Below are positions 17,306 through 25,650 of a DNA stretch of 46,034 nucleotides, in pieces; position 1 is the stretch's first letter, and each line of letters starts with the position of its first letter. This DNA comes from Phycisphaerales bacterium UBA2402 (GTDB taxonomy: Bacteria; Planctomycetota; Phycisphaerae; Phycisphaerales; UBA1924). Below the pieces are notes generated by a model. It was not told where the DNA came from, ran no database searches, and worked only from the letters and a program-made list of their open reading frames with translations. The position numbers were made by a program, and so were the translations under genes. Location: NCBI GenBank assembly GCA_002343715.1, contig DDSA01000121.1:1-46034 (forward strand), read 5' to 3'.

Positions 17306-18817
17306 TCATGATTCCGCTCGGAGGGAGCGTGCCATGAAGTCCGTTCCGTCGCGGCGGAACTTGTCGAGGTCGGTCTCGCGGACGTACATCATGTGGCCGC
17401 TTTCGTAACGAGCGATGGAGATATTCGCACGCAGATGTGGCGCGAGGCCCAGGTGCGAGAGGACAAAGTCGCTGGCGAAGTGCGGCGTGGCGACGTCGTA
17501 GTACCCGTTGCAGACCAGAACCCGCAGCGCGGGGTTTTCGGTCATGGCCTTGCGGAGACTTTCGGCGGTGGTTGCGTACTTATTGGTCGCGTGGAAGTTC
17601 CACGCCTGGTTCGCCTTTTCGCTGAGGATCTCGTACTTCGTGTCGCTGCGCACTTTGAGTTCCTCACGCATGTAGGCGTTGAGAGCCGTTGTGAACGGGC
17701 CGAGGATCGCGGCGTAGGAGGCGTCGTAGTCGGGCGCGGCCCCCACTCCGTCCCTGTCGATGCCTGTGTACCGGCTGTCGAGGCGCCCGACGGTTCTTCC
17801 CTCTTCTCGCAGGAGTTCCTTGTAAAAGAGGGAGTCGGACACTCGCAGGCGGGCGCGGCGGATGACTGCTTCGGGCAGCCCGATGAGCCGGGCCAGGGCG
17901 GCCGCGGTGGAGACGAACTCCGAATCGCTCAGCCGATCACCCCGGGCCAGGGCCGAGAGGTACGGCCCGATGGAAAACGCCTCGGCCTCGGCGAGCACAT
18001 CGGAGAGCGAGCGGCCGGTTCCGGCTTTTTTGTGAAACCAGGCGGTGGCGGCGTAGGTCGGGAGCGCGAGCCAGAAGGGAAGATCGTTGGAACCCTCGAA
18101 CTCGAGCGTGGCGAAGTCGAGCGCTGGAGAGACGAGCACCAGACCGTTGACATAGATTCCCTGCTCGGACTGGAGATGGGCCGCGAGGCCCGCGGCGCGG
18201 GTGGTGCCGTAACTCTCGCCCACGATGAACTTCGGCGAGAGCCACCGTTCGTGGCGCGTGATGTAGAGCCTGATGAAGTCACCGATCGTGCGGATATCTT
18301 CGTGGAGGTCGTGGAACTTCCCGGCCTCCTGACCATCGGCGGGGCGGCTGAAGCCGGTGCTGACCGGGTCGATGAAGACCAGGTCGGCGGCGTCGAGCCA
18401 ACTGTGCTGGTTATCGGCGAGCGCCGCGGGGGGCGGGAGCGGCTCGCCCTCCGGGCCGAAGAGAACACGGCGTGGGCCGAGGGCGCCCAGATGCAGCCAG
18501 ACACTGCTGGACCCGGGGCCGCCGTTGAACACAAAGGCGATGGGCCTTTCGTGCGGGGAATCGACGCCGAGCCGCTCGTAGGCGACAAAGAACATATCGG
18601 CCTTGGGTTTGCCCACATCGTCCCGGAGGGGCATCAAGCCGGCGGTGGCGCGGTACCGGATGCGTACACCGCCGATGGTTGTTTCTCGCTCGATCGTGCT
18701 CGGCTCGAAGGTCTCGGCCTCGTCGCTGCCTTCGGGCAGGACTTTCGCCAGGGCCTCGCGTGCGGCTTCGGGGAGGCTGGAGGTGTCGATCGAAGCCAGG
18801 AGGACTTTGGGGGTCAC
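17306..18817 (-). CDS. Peptidase S10 (serine carboxypeptidase) family protein
   Basis: Alpha/beta-hydrolase carboxypeptidase of 503 residues. The triad is visible: Ser202 in VGESYGTT, Asp441 in CNGYYDVATP and His475 in YESGHMMY. The oxyanion-hole signature FNGGPGSSSVWLHLGALGP and IDPVSTGFSRP are also present. Family members release C-terminal residues, often at low pH. No signal peptide is evident, so it may be cytosolic or exported by another route. Its ATG overlaps the stop of the upstream glycosyltransferase (ATGA), so it is translationally coupled as the last gene of a three-gene operon. Confidence 0.92.
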   Translation of the reverse strand: MTPKVLLASIDTSSLPEAAREALAKVLPEGSDEAETFEPSTIERETTIGGVRIRYRATAGLMPLRDDVGKPKADMFFVAYERLGVDSPHERPIAFVFNGGPGSSSVWLHLGALGPRRVLFGPEGEPLPPPAALADNQHSWLDAADLVFIDPVSTGFSRPADGQEAGKFHDLHEDIRTIGDFIRLYITRHERWLSPKFIVGESYGTTRAAGLAAHLQSEQGIYVNGLVLVSPALDFATLEFEGSNDLPFWLALPTYAATAWFHKKAGTGRSLSDVLAEAEAFSIGPYLSALARGDRLSDSEFVSTAAALARLIGLPEAVIRRARLRVSDSLFYKELLREEGRTVGRLDSRYTGIDRDGVGAAPDYDASYAAILGPFTTALNAYMREELKVRSDTKYEILSEKANQAWNFHATNKYATTAESLRKAMTENPALRVLVCNGYYDVATPHFASDFVLSHLGLAPHLRANISIARYESGHMMYVRETDLDKFRRDGTDFMARSLRAES

Positions 18818-20475
18818 GCGGGTTGCTCCTTCTCGCGGTTGATGGTTGCCGCGGTTTCAAGCATCGAGGATACCTCGGACACGTACTCCGGATAAGAGCG
18901 GAGGGTCGAGGAATCATGGATCTCGGCGGGGGTCGGGATGGTCACTCGTCCCGACACGAGATCATCGATGCGGCCGATGAGGCCGCCGACATCGCCCGCT
19001 CGGAACAAGAGACCGTTGCGTCCTTCGTGGATCCAATCGGTGCCCCCGCCGAGACGGGAGGCGATGAGGAACTTTCCGGCGTGCAGGCCCTCGAGCACAA
19101 CGAAGGGTGAGTTCTCGAGGCCCATGTTGGGAAAGACCGTGACCTCGAACTCCCGCATGGCGGCGGGGAGTTGCCTCACGTCGTAGCCGCCGAGGAACGA
19201 GGTGTGCGCGAGGCCGGCGAGCGCTGAGCGGAACGGGGCATCATGACCGCTGGCGCGGATCGAGCAGTGAATGCGGGCAGCAAGGTCGGTGGGCAACTGC
19301 ATCATTGCCCGGACGAGCGTGGACAGACCTTTGTTGGGGTAGCAGTTGCCGAAGTACGCCAGCCGCAGCGGTCGGCCGCAGCCCGGCCTCCAGGGCGCTT
19401 GCCGGTAATGCGGGGAGGACTCCGCCTCGCGGCGGAGCGTATCGAAGTGCGGTTGACCCAGGGGTACATGGCGCAGCACGCCGGGGTCAACACCGTGAGA
19501 CTCGTGGACACGCAGAAGAAATCGGCTGGGGCAGAAGACCGCGGTTGCGGCGCTGAGCGCCCGCACCCCCGCTTCGCGGCGGTGGCCGAAATCGTTGAGC
19601 ACGACCAGCTCCCGGCGGCGGAGTACCCGCTGGTTCTCATCCTCATCGGCCACCGGCATCATCGCGGGCAAAGGCGGCGGAGTCGCGGGGCCATTGAGTA
19701 TCGGTGCGGGGGAAGGACCATCCATCACGCGTCGCAGTCCCGACTCGCGGACCATTCGCCAGCGCTCACGCGCGGCGAAGAGGGCATCGTGGCCGAGCCA
19801 TCGCTCGGCGGTCTGGGTGCGGCGTCGCCAGTTCCGGTACTGATCCGGGTTGGGCGCATGCCAGAGACAGTCACGGCACGAGGTGCCCCCCTGGTAGTCA
19901 TCGCAGGTGCGTTGCTCTTTATGGAGAAGGTCCACCTGCGGGCAGAGAGCGTAGTAGTTGTGCGGCGTGATGAAGACGGGGAACCCGGCTTGGCGGAGGG
20001 CGAGAACAAGGTCGAACCCGAATCCTTCGAGCGAATGGATATGAACGGCGTCGATCCGCATCGCTCGAGCCCACTCGACAACCAGCGCGGAATGGCGGGG
20101 AGATTCGATCTGGCCCTTCACGTTGTGGAAGTTGAAGTTACCCGGGGAGAGGTTCGGACTGTTGAAGAGGCGGAAGCAGCCGATGCCTCGCCATACCTCG
20201 GCGAGTTCGATCCACATGCCGGGACGCAGGGAATAGTCCATCCCGGAGCGGAGGTAGTGGACCCGGTGGCCCATCGCGGCGAGGCCGGCGGCCAACTCCG
20301 AGACTGAAAGGTTGAGACCGGAGCCTTCCGCGGCCTGGGCGGAAAGCCACGCCCACCCGAGCATTGCGATACGGATAGGACGTGATGCGGGGTTGATGCC
20401 CGTTGGTGCAGGCGGCTTCGTGGCTTCGGAGAGTCGCCGCTCCCACTCCCCGGCTCGATCAACGTAGAGGTCCAT
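18814..20475 (-). CDS. GT4-type glycosyltransferase, second gene of operon
   Basis: Retaining glycosyltransferase of the GT-B fold, 553 residues; donor and acceptor are unknown. The N-terminal Rossmann domain (from IRIAMLGWAWL) has LNLSVSELAAGLAAMGHRVHYL. A cysteine cluster C178-x12-C191-x8-C200-x2-C203 follows PHNYYAL. The C-terminal donor domain shows LRLAYFGNCYPNKGLSTLVRAM, FLGGYDVRQLPAAM and the E-x7-E type motif ENSPFVVLEGLHAGKFLIAS. The start at 20475 overlaps the previous stop (TGATG), and the 3' end overlaps the S10 peptidase start. The frame is open further upstream, but that part is inside the previous gene. Confidence 0.88.
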   Translation of the reverse strand: MDLYVDRAGEWERRLSEATKPPAPTGINPASRPIRIAMLGWAWLSAQAAEGSGLNLSVSELAAGLAAMGHRVHYLRSGMDYSLRPGMWIELAEVWRGIGCFRLFNSPNLSPGNFNFHNVKGQIESPRHSALVVEWARAMRIDAVHIHSLEGFGFDLVLALRQAGFPVFITPHNYYALCPQVDLLHKEQRTCDDYQGGTSCRDCLWHAPNPDQYRNWRRRTQTAERWLGHDALFAARERWRMVRESGLRRVMDGPSPAPILNGPATPPPLPAMMPVADEDENQRVLRRRELVVLNDFGHRREAGVRALSAATAVFCPSRFLLRVHESHGVDPGVLRHVPLGQPHFDTLRREAESSPHYRQAPWRPGCGRPLRLAYFGNCYPNKGLSTLVRAMMQLPTDLAARIHCSIRASGHDAPFRSALAGLAHTSFLGGYDVRQLPAAMREFEVTVFPNMGLENSPFVVLEGLHAGKFLIASRLGGGTDWIHEGRNGLLFRAGDVGGLIGRIDDLVSGRVTIPTPAEIHDSSTLRSYPEYVSEVSSMLETAATINREKEQPA

Positions 20476-22106
20476 CAATGAGTCCTCCGAGAAGAACTCT
20501 TCGGTCGCGGTGTCTGATTCACCTCGAGCAACCCGGCGTAGAGCGTCGTGATTTCCTCCACATGCGCGGCCATCGACTTGGGTGATCGAACATTGGCACG
20601 GAGTCGCGTCAGGAGCGTCGGCTGGTCCGCGATGAACGTGAGCACACGGGCGAGGTCTGTCCGATCGTTGGCGGCAAAGAGCAGGCCGTCCTCTCCGTCG
20701 CGGATCAGTTCCGGGATGCCCCCGGCCCGCGCGCCGATCACGGGCAGGCCGCAGGCCATGAACTCCATGACGGTCTGGGGGCCGTTGTCCCACCAGATGC
20801 TCGGGACGATGCCCGCATCCTGTCCGCAGAGCATGGCCGGGAGGTCTTCGTAGCGGTAGCCCCCGGCAACGGAGAGTCCGCCGAGTCGGGGCGAGAGGGC
20901 GTACACACGGCGCTGGTCTTGTTCGATATCCTTCGCCCAGATCGAAAGATGAAAGTTGATCACAACCGATTCGGGCAGCAGTTCGAGCGTGTCGAGGAGC
21001 ATCGGCAAACCCTTGAATCGGTTGTTGTAACCGATGAAGGCGAGTCGAACAGGCCGACCGGAGAGCGGGGGCGGCGGAGCGCGAAACACCGGCTGCTCTG
21101 CGGCGAGTTCGCTCATGCGCGAGCCGATCTGAAGCGTTGTGATGGCCCGATCCGAGACCCCGAGCGCGATGAACTTCTTTCGGACGAACTCGGAGACCGC
21201 CAGCACACGATCGCACGAAGAAAGGGCGGCGATCATGTCGCGGCGGCGCGCCCCGTAGGCGTTCAGTGGGCGGTGGCTCGGGGGTTCTCCCACGGGGTCG
21301 TTCGAGAGCGGTGTGGTATGCTGATCGGGGGTGGCGATGGAGGGCGGTGGTGCGGATGCGGACGGCAGGGTGTCTGGCTCACAATCGCGTACCTCTCTGA
21401 CGGGTCGCCATGGGGCCGGCTGGTCGTGGATGCGCACCACCGGTGGGAGGTGCAGCACGCGAAGCAACTTGGGGGCCAGCCGCGGCCAGAGGGCATCGGG
21501 GGGCGGGGGCGGCACTTCGGGCAGTCCCGCGCGGCGTCGCCGCTCACGGGGAGTGCCGCGGGTTTCCCACCCGGTCACACACCCTTCGCACGCGTGACCG
21601 TTGTCGAAGTCGGTGCACGGCGCATGCCCGTGCTTCATCAGGTACACCTGCGGGCAGACTGAGTGGTAGTTGTGGAGGCTGTAAAGGACTTTGGTGCCGG
21701 ACGATCTGGCGGCGTGGATACACCCCGCGGAGAAGCCCTCGATGTTGTGAAAATGAACGATCTGGGGTTGCAGAAGCCTGAGCAGACGGGAGAACTCTGC
21801 TTCGAGGTCGGGAGAGGAGATTTCAGATGTGGGGTCAGGAAACTGAAAGATGCCCGGGGCGAGGACGGGTGAGTTGATGATCTCGTAGACCTGGACACCC
21901 GCGTGGTCATCTCTGCGGCGGGCTTCGCAAGGTTGAAGGTCGCCGCGTGCCGCGGAGGATGTGTATGTCTGGCCCGAACTGATCCACGCGACGCTGTGAC
22001 CACGGGCGGCCAGGCCGAGCGCCAACTGACGGCAGTAGCCGTTGACTCCGCCGCCGGTGGAAGCGCCTTCGGCGATCCCGGCCCAGTTCACCATCACGAT
22101 CCGCAT
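20475..22106 (-). CDS. GT4-type glycosyltransferase, first gene of operon
   Basis: GT-B fold retaining glycosyltransferase of 543 residues, beginning MRIVMVNWAG with the acceptor-site motif STGGGVNGYCRQLALGLAARGHSVAWI. It shares with the next gene the pattern C151-x12-C164-x8-C173-x2-C176 after LHNYHSV, so the two are paralogues. A Pro-rich low-complexity insert occupies about residues 195-290 (runs such as PPPPPD). The donor domain has VRLAFIGYNNRFKGLPMLL, VAGGYRYEDLPAML and EFMACGLPVIGARAGGIPELI with the two conserved glutamates. It probably builds a surface or exopolysaccharide glycan. It is divergent from kynU with about 200 bp between. Confidence 0.9.
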   Translation of the reverse strand: MRIVMVNWAGIAEGASTGGGVNGYCRQLALGLAARGHSVAWISSGQTYTSSAARGDLQPCEARRRDDHAGVQVYEIINSPVLAPGIFQFPDPTSEISSPDLEAEFSRLLRLLQPQIVHFHNIEGFSAGCIHAARSSGTKVLYSLHNYHSVCPQVYLMKHGHAPCTDFDNGHACEGCVTGWETRGTPRERRRRAGLPEVPPPPPDALWPRLAPKLLRVLHLPPVVRIHDQPAPWRPVREVRDCEPDTLPSASAPPPSIATPDQHTTPLSNDPVGEPPSHRPLNAYGARRRDMIAALSSCDRVLAVSEFVRKKFIALGVSDRAITTLQIGSRMSELAAEQPVFRAPPPPLSGRPVRLAFIGYNNRFKGLPMLLDTLELLPESVVINFHLSIWAKDIEQDQRRVYALSPRLGGLSVAGGYRYEDLPAMLCGQDAGIVPSIWWDNGPQTVMEFMACGLPVIGARAGGIPELIRDGEDGLLFAANDRTDLARVLTFIADQPTLLTRLRANVRSPKSMAAHVEEITTLYAGLLEVNQTPRPKSSSRRTH

Positions 22107-22308
22107 CGCGGTGACTATACCCCGTGCGGCGGGCGTTCTATACGGACCTGCGGAATGAGTCCGAAGCGAATCACTGTCACGCACTTCTCGGGTGTCCGGG
22201 AGTTCGGGACTGTGGTTAGCAAAAGGCGGGAGCCCTCGGAGAGCGGGAAGGTGCGGACAATGCCGGTTCGTCGCGGCGGTGCCGGTTGACCAATGATCGT
22301 GTCTCAAC

Positions 22309-23592
22309 ATGACCGATACGAACGAGAGTTATGCCCGATCACTGGACGCCGCGGACCCGCTGCGGGGGTATCGCGATTCATTTCACATTCCCACGGTGTC
22401 GTCGGTCTTCGGAGGGGGGGGCGATGAAACGACGTGTGTCTACCTCACAGGGAACTCGCTGGGGCTGCAACCGCGGGGCGTGCGTGCCGCGATCGAGCAA
22501 GAACTGCTTGACTGGGAGCGTCTGGGGGTAGAGGGGCACCTGCACGGGAAGAACCCGTGGCTGCCGTACCACGAGTCGCTGCGGGGGCCGTTGTCGAGGC
22601 TGGTTGGTGCCTCGGAGCGAGAGGTTGTCGCGATGAACTCGTTGACGGTGAACCTACACCTGCTGATGGTGAGTTTCTATCGGCCCGCGGCGGAGCGGTA
22701 CAGGATCATCATCGAGGATTCGGCGTTCCCTTCTGACTCGTACGCCGTGGGGAGCCAGGCGGCATTCCACGGCTTTGACGCCGGTCCGGCGGTCGTGCGG
22801 CTACGTCCGCGAGAAGGCGAAGCAACGCTGCGCACCGAGGACATCGTCGCGGCGATCGAGCGGGAGGGTCCGCGGCTCGCGCTGGTGATGCTTGGGGGGG
22901 TGAACTATCTGACGGGGCAGTGGTTCGACATGCCCGCGGTGACAGGGGCGGCCAAGCGGGTCGGGGCGATGTGCGGGTGGGACCTTGCGCACGCGGCGGG
23001 GAACGTGCCGCTGCGATTGCACGACTGGGGGGTGGACTTCGCGGTCTGGTGCAGTTACAAGTACCTGAACAGCGGGCCGGGGGCAATCGCCGGCGCGTTC
23101 GTGCACGAGCGGCACCTGTCGGACGCGGCGTTGCCGCAGTTCGCGGGCTGGTGGGGGAACGATCCGGGCACTCGTTTCGAGATGGGGCCGTCGTTCACCC
23201 CGGTAGCCCGGGCGGATCGCTGGGCGCTGTCGAACCCGCCGATCTTTTCACTGACGCCGGTGCGGGTGTCGCTTGAACTGTTCGACAAGGCGGGGATGGA
23301 AGCATTACGGGTGAAAAGTGTCCAACTCACGGGGTATCTGGAAGGGCTGCTCAGCACGCTGACGCCGGGGGTTCGGATCGTCACACCCCGGGACCCGAAT
23401 CAGCGCGGGTGTCAACTGTCGTTGCGATTGCCGGGTGATCCGAAGCGGTCGCTGGACGCGTTGAAGTCGGCGGGGGTTGTGTGTGATTTTCGGTCGCCCG
23501 ACATCATCCGGGCGGCCCCTGTGCCTTTGTACAGCAGGTACCACGATGTGTGGCGGTTCGTCAAGGCGTTGGCGTCGGCGGGCGGGAGGTGA
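22309..23592 (+). CDS. kynU: Kynureninase
   Basis: PLP enzyme that cleaves kynurenine or 3-hydroxykynurenine to (3-hydroxy)anthranilate and alanine. The 427-residue protein has YLTGNSLGLQPRGV near residue 45, MNSLTVNLHLLMVSFYRP, LVMLGGVNYLTGQWFDM, the PLP-aspartate region CGWDLAHAAGNVPL, the Schiff-base lysine K251 in WCSYKYLNSGPG, and the C-terminal RGCQLSLRL and CDFRSPDIIRAAPVPLY. All are kynureninase signatures. No Shine-Dalgarno is visible before the ATG. It starts an operon with the kmo-kynB fusion 12 bp downstream. Confidence 0.97.
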   Translation: MTDTNESYARSLDAADPLRGYRDSFHIPTVSSVFGGGGDETTCVYLTGNSLGLQPRGVRAAIEQELLDWERLGVEGHLHGKNPWLPYHESLRGPLSRLVGASEREVVAMNSLTVNLHLLMVSFYRPAAERYRIIIEDSAFPSDSYAVGSQAAFHGFDAGPAVVRLRPREGEATLRTEDIVAAIEREGPRLALVMLGGVNYLTGQWFDMPAVTGAAKRVGAMCGWDLAHAAGNVPLRLHDWGVDFAVWCSYKYLNSGPGAIAGAFVHERHLSDAALPQFAGWWGNDPGTRFEMGPSFTPVARADRWALSNPPIFSLTPVRVSLELFDKAGMEALRVKSVQLTGYLEGLLSTLTPGVRIVTPRDPNQRGCQLSLRLPGDPKRSLDALKSAGVVCDFRSPDIIRAAPVPLYSRYHDVWRFVKALASAGGR

Positions 23593-23595
23593 TCC
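23585..23595 (+). promoter_or_regulatory. Unusually complete ribosome-binding site of the kmo-kynB fusion
   Basis: GGAGGTGATCC matches at least ten contiguous bases of the full complement of the 16S rRNA 3' end. It spans the kynU stop codon (TGA at 23590-23592) and lies about 10 nt before the ATG at 23605, so ribosomes ending kynU could reinitiate here. Confidence 0.75.
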
Positions 23596-23604
23596 CGAGT
23601 ACTC

Positions 23605-25650
23605 ATGACGAAGACCTGCATCATCATCGGGAACGGATTGGCCGGGGCGTTGCAGGCTGTGCTGCTGGCTCGTGATGGCTGGCGCGTGCGGGTGTATGAA
23701 CGACGCGGCGACCCGCGCGCTGCGGGGTATGCGGGAGGACGCTCCATCAACCTCGCTCTCTCGGCGCGGGGGTTGGCGGGGCTTCGCGCGGCGGGTCTGG
23801 AAGGGATGGTCCGTGAGCGCGACATCATCCCGATGCCGGGGCGGATGATCCATCCCGAGGGAGGGGGGTGTACGTTTCAACCCTACTCGAAGGATGCGAC
23901 GGACGCGATCAACAGCGTGTCTCGCGGCGGGTTGAACCTCACTCTGATCACCGCCGCGGCGACGTGCCCGGGGGTAGAGTTTGTATTTGACCACCCGTGC
24001 GTGGATGCGGACCTCGCGGCGGGCGAGGCGATGTTCCGCGGGCCGGACGGGGGACTGGTGCGGGCTGGTGCGGACCTGATCGTCGGGGCCGATGGAGCCT
24101 TTTCGGCGCTGCGCGGGGCGATGCAGAAGACCGATCGGTACGAGTACAGCCAGTCGTACCTGGGGCACGGGTACAGGGAGCTTCACATCCCCGCGAAGCC
24201 GGGCGCGGAAGGCCCCGCGCGGTACATGATGGAGCCGCACGCGCTGCACATCTGGCCGCGGGGCGGGGCGATGATGATCGCGTTGCCGAACCGGGATGGG
24301 ACGTTCACCTGCACGCTGTTCTGGCCGTACGAAGGGGAGCACTCCTTCGCCGGGTTGGACGCCTCGGATGGGCGTGCGGTGAGGGCGTTTTTCGAGCGGA
24401 ACTACGCGGACGCGGCGGGGCTGATGCCGACGCTGGAGTCGGACTATGCCAGGAACCCGGTGGGATCGTTGGTGACGGTGCGGTGTTCTCCGTGGCATGC
24501 CGGAGGTAGGTTCGTGCTCGTGGGCGATGCGGCCCACGCGATCGTGCCGTTCTACGGGCAGGGGATCAACTGCGGATTCGAGGACTGCGTCGAACTGGCG
24601 GGGTGCCTTCGTCGGCACGCCGATCAACGCGAAGCGCTCGATGCGTATCAGGCCGCACGCAAGCCCAACGCGGACGCCATCGCCGGCATGGCGCTGGACA
24701 ACTTCACCGAAATGCGTGACAGCGTGGGACGGCCGGAGTTCCTGTACCGCAAGCGCGTTGAGCAGACGCTGCACGCGGCTTTTCCGGAGCGGGTGGAACC
24801 CCAGTACAACCTGGTGAGTTTCTCGACCGTGCCGTACACCGAGGCGCGGGCGCGGGGCGCGGCGCTGGCCCGAATCATTGATGAGGTCATCAAACGCGTG
24901 CCGATGTCTCGGGCAGAGGAGCCGGGCTGGGCGGGAGCGGTGCGAGAGGCCGGGTCCGAGGCATTCAAAACTGTCGGGGATGAGCCGGCGGGCGCTGCGC
25001 GTCATGGTGGTGGTGCCGATGAACGCACGGTCTACGACATTTCACCGCCTGTGACGGAGCGGCTGGCGGTGTGGCCGGGGGACACGCCCCCGCGGCGGGA
25101 GGTGCTTTGCGAACTTGCGCGGGGCGCGACGGTCACGCTGAGCACGATCCGATCGACGGTGCACCTGGGGTCACACGCGGACGGGCCGAACCACTACGGG
25201 GTTGGCGCGCCTTCGATCGGTGAGATGGGCCTGCATCACTACATCGGCCCCTGTCAGGTTGTGCGGGCGAGGGTGGCGCGGGGCGGGCGCGTTGGCGTAG
25301 GTGACATCGTCGGGGGTGTGGATGCTGTGCGATCACGGCGGGTGCTTGTTTCCACGGGGACGTTCCCTGATCCTGAGAACTGGAACAGCGATTTTGCGGG
25401 TCTGTCGGTGGAGCTGATTGAGGTTCTGGCGGCTCGCGGTGTTGTCACCATCGGGGTTGACTCGCCCAGCGTTGATCTTGAGGAGAGCAAAGACCTCCCG
25501 GCGCACCGGGCGATCCTTCGGCACGGGATCGCCATCCTCGAGGGGCTGCGTCTGGCGGGGATCGAGCCGGGCGAGTATGAACTCATAGCGCCGCCACTGA
25601 GACTGATGGGGTTCGATGCGAGTCCGGTACGGGCGGTGCTGCGGCGCTAA
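23605..25650 (+). CDS. Fusion of kynurenine 3-monooxygenase and kynurenine formamidase (KynB type)
   Basis: One uninterrupted 681-residue frame carries two enzymes. Residues 1 to about 450 are kynurenine 3-monooxygenase: FAD-binding GNGLAG at 9-14, GGRSINLALSARG, and the second FAD motif VGDAAHAIVPFYGQGIN near residue 307, ending with the KMO-like PQYNLVSFSTVPYTEA. A Gly/Ala-rich linker spans about 455-470. Residues about 472-681 are a cyclase-fold KynB formamidase: YDISPPV, WPGDTPP, the metal-binding H520-x3-H524-x-D526 and H530 in HLGSHADGPNH, VDSPSVDLEESKDLPAH and YELIAPPLRLMGFDASPVRAVLR-like end. Formamidase makes kynurenine from N-formylkynurenine and the monooxygenase hydroxylates it, so consecutive steps are joined. 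Confidence 0.93.
   Translation: MTKTCIIIGNGLAGALQAVLLARDGWRVRVYERRGDPRAAGYAGGRSINLALSARGLAGLRAAGLEGMVRERDIIPMPGRMIHPEGGGCTFQPYSKDATDAINSVSRGGLNLTLITAAATCPGVEFVFDHPCVDADLAAGEAMFRGPDGGLVRAGADLIVGADGAFSALRGAMQKTDRYEYSQSYLGHGYRELHIPAKPGAEGPARYMMEPHALHIWPRGGAMMIALPNRDGTFTCTLFWPYEGEHSFAGLDASDGRAVRAFFERNYADAAGLMPTLESDYARNPVGSLVTVRCSPWHAGGRFVLVGDAAHAIVPFYGQGINCGFEDCVELAGCLRRHADQREALDAYQAARKPNADAIAGMALDNFTEMRDSVGRPEFLYRKRVEQTLHAAFPERVEPQYNLVSFSTVPYTEARARGAALARIIDEVIKRVPMSRAEEPGWAGAVREAGSEAFKTVGDEPAGAARHGGGADERTVYDISPPVTERLAVWPGDTPPRREVLCELARGATVTLSTIRSTVHLGSHADGPNHYGVGAPSIGEMGLHHYIGPCQVVRARVARGGRVGVGDIVGGVDAVRSRRVLVSTGTFPDPENWNSDFAGLSVELIEVLAARGVVTIGVDSPSVDLEESKDLPAHRAILRHGIAILEGLRLAGIEPGEYELIAPPLRLMGFDASPVRAVLRR

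Noticed and set aside
17393..18895. 500-codon plus-strand frame opposite the S10 peptidase
   Set aside because: Antisense shadow: the minus strand carries the full Ser-Asp-His triad and coupled starts.
23305..25005. 566-codon minus-strand frame opposite kynU and kmo
   Set aside because: Arg/His/Pro-rich composition typical of an antisense frame in GC-rich DNA; the plus strand encodes two well-defined enzymes.
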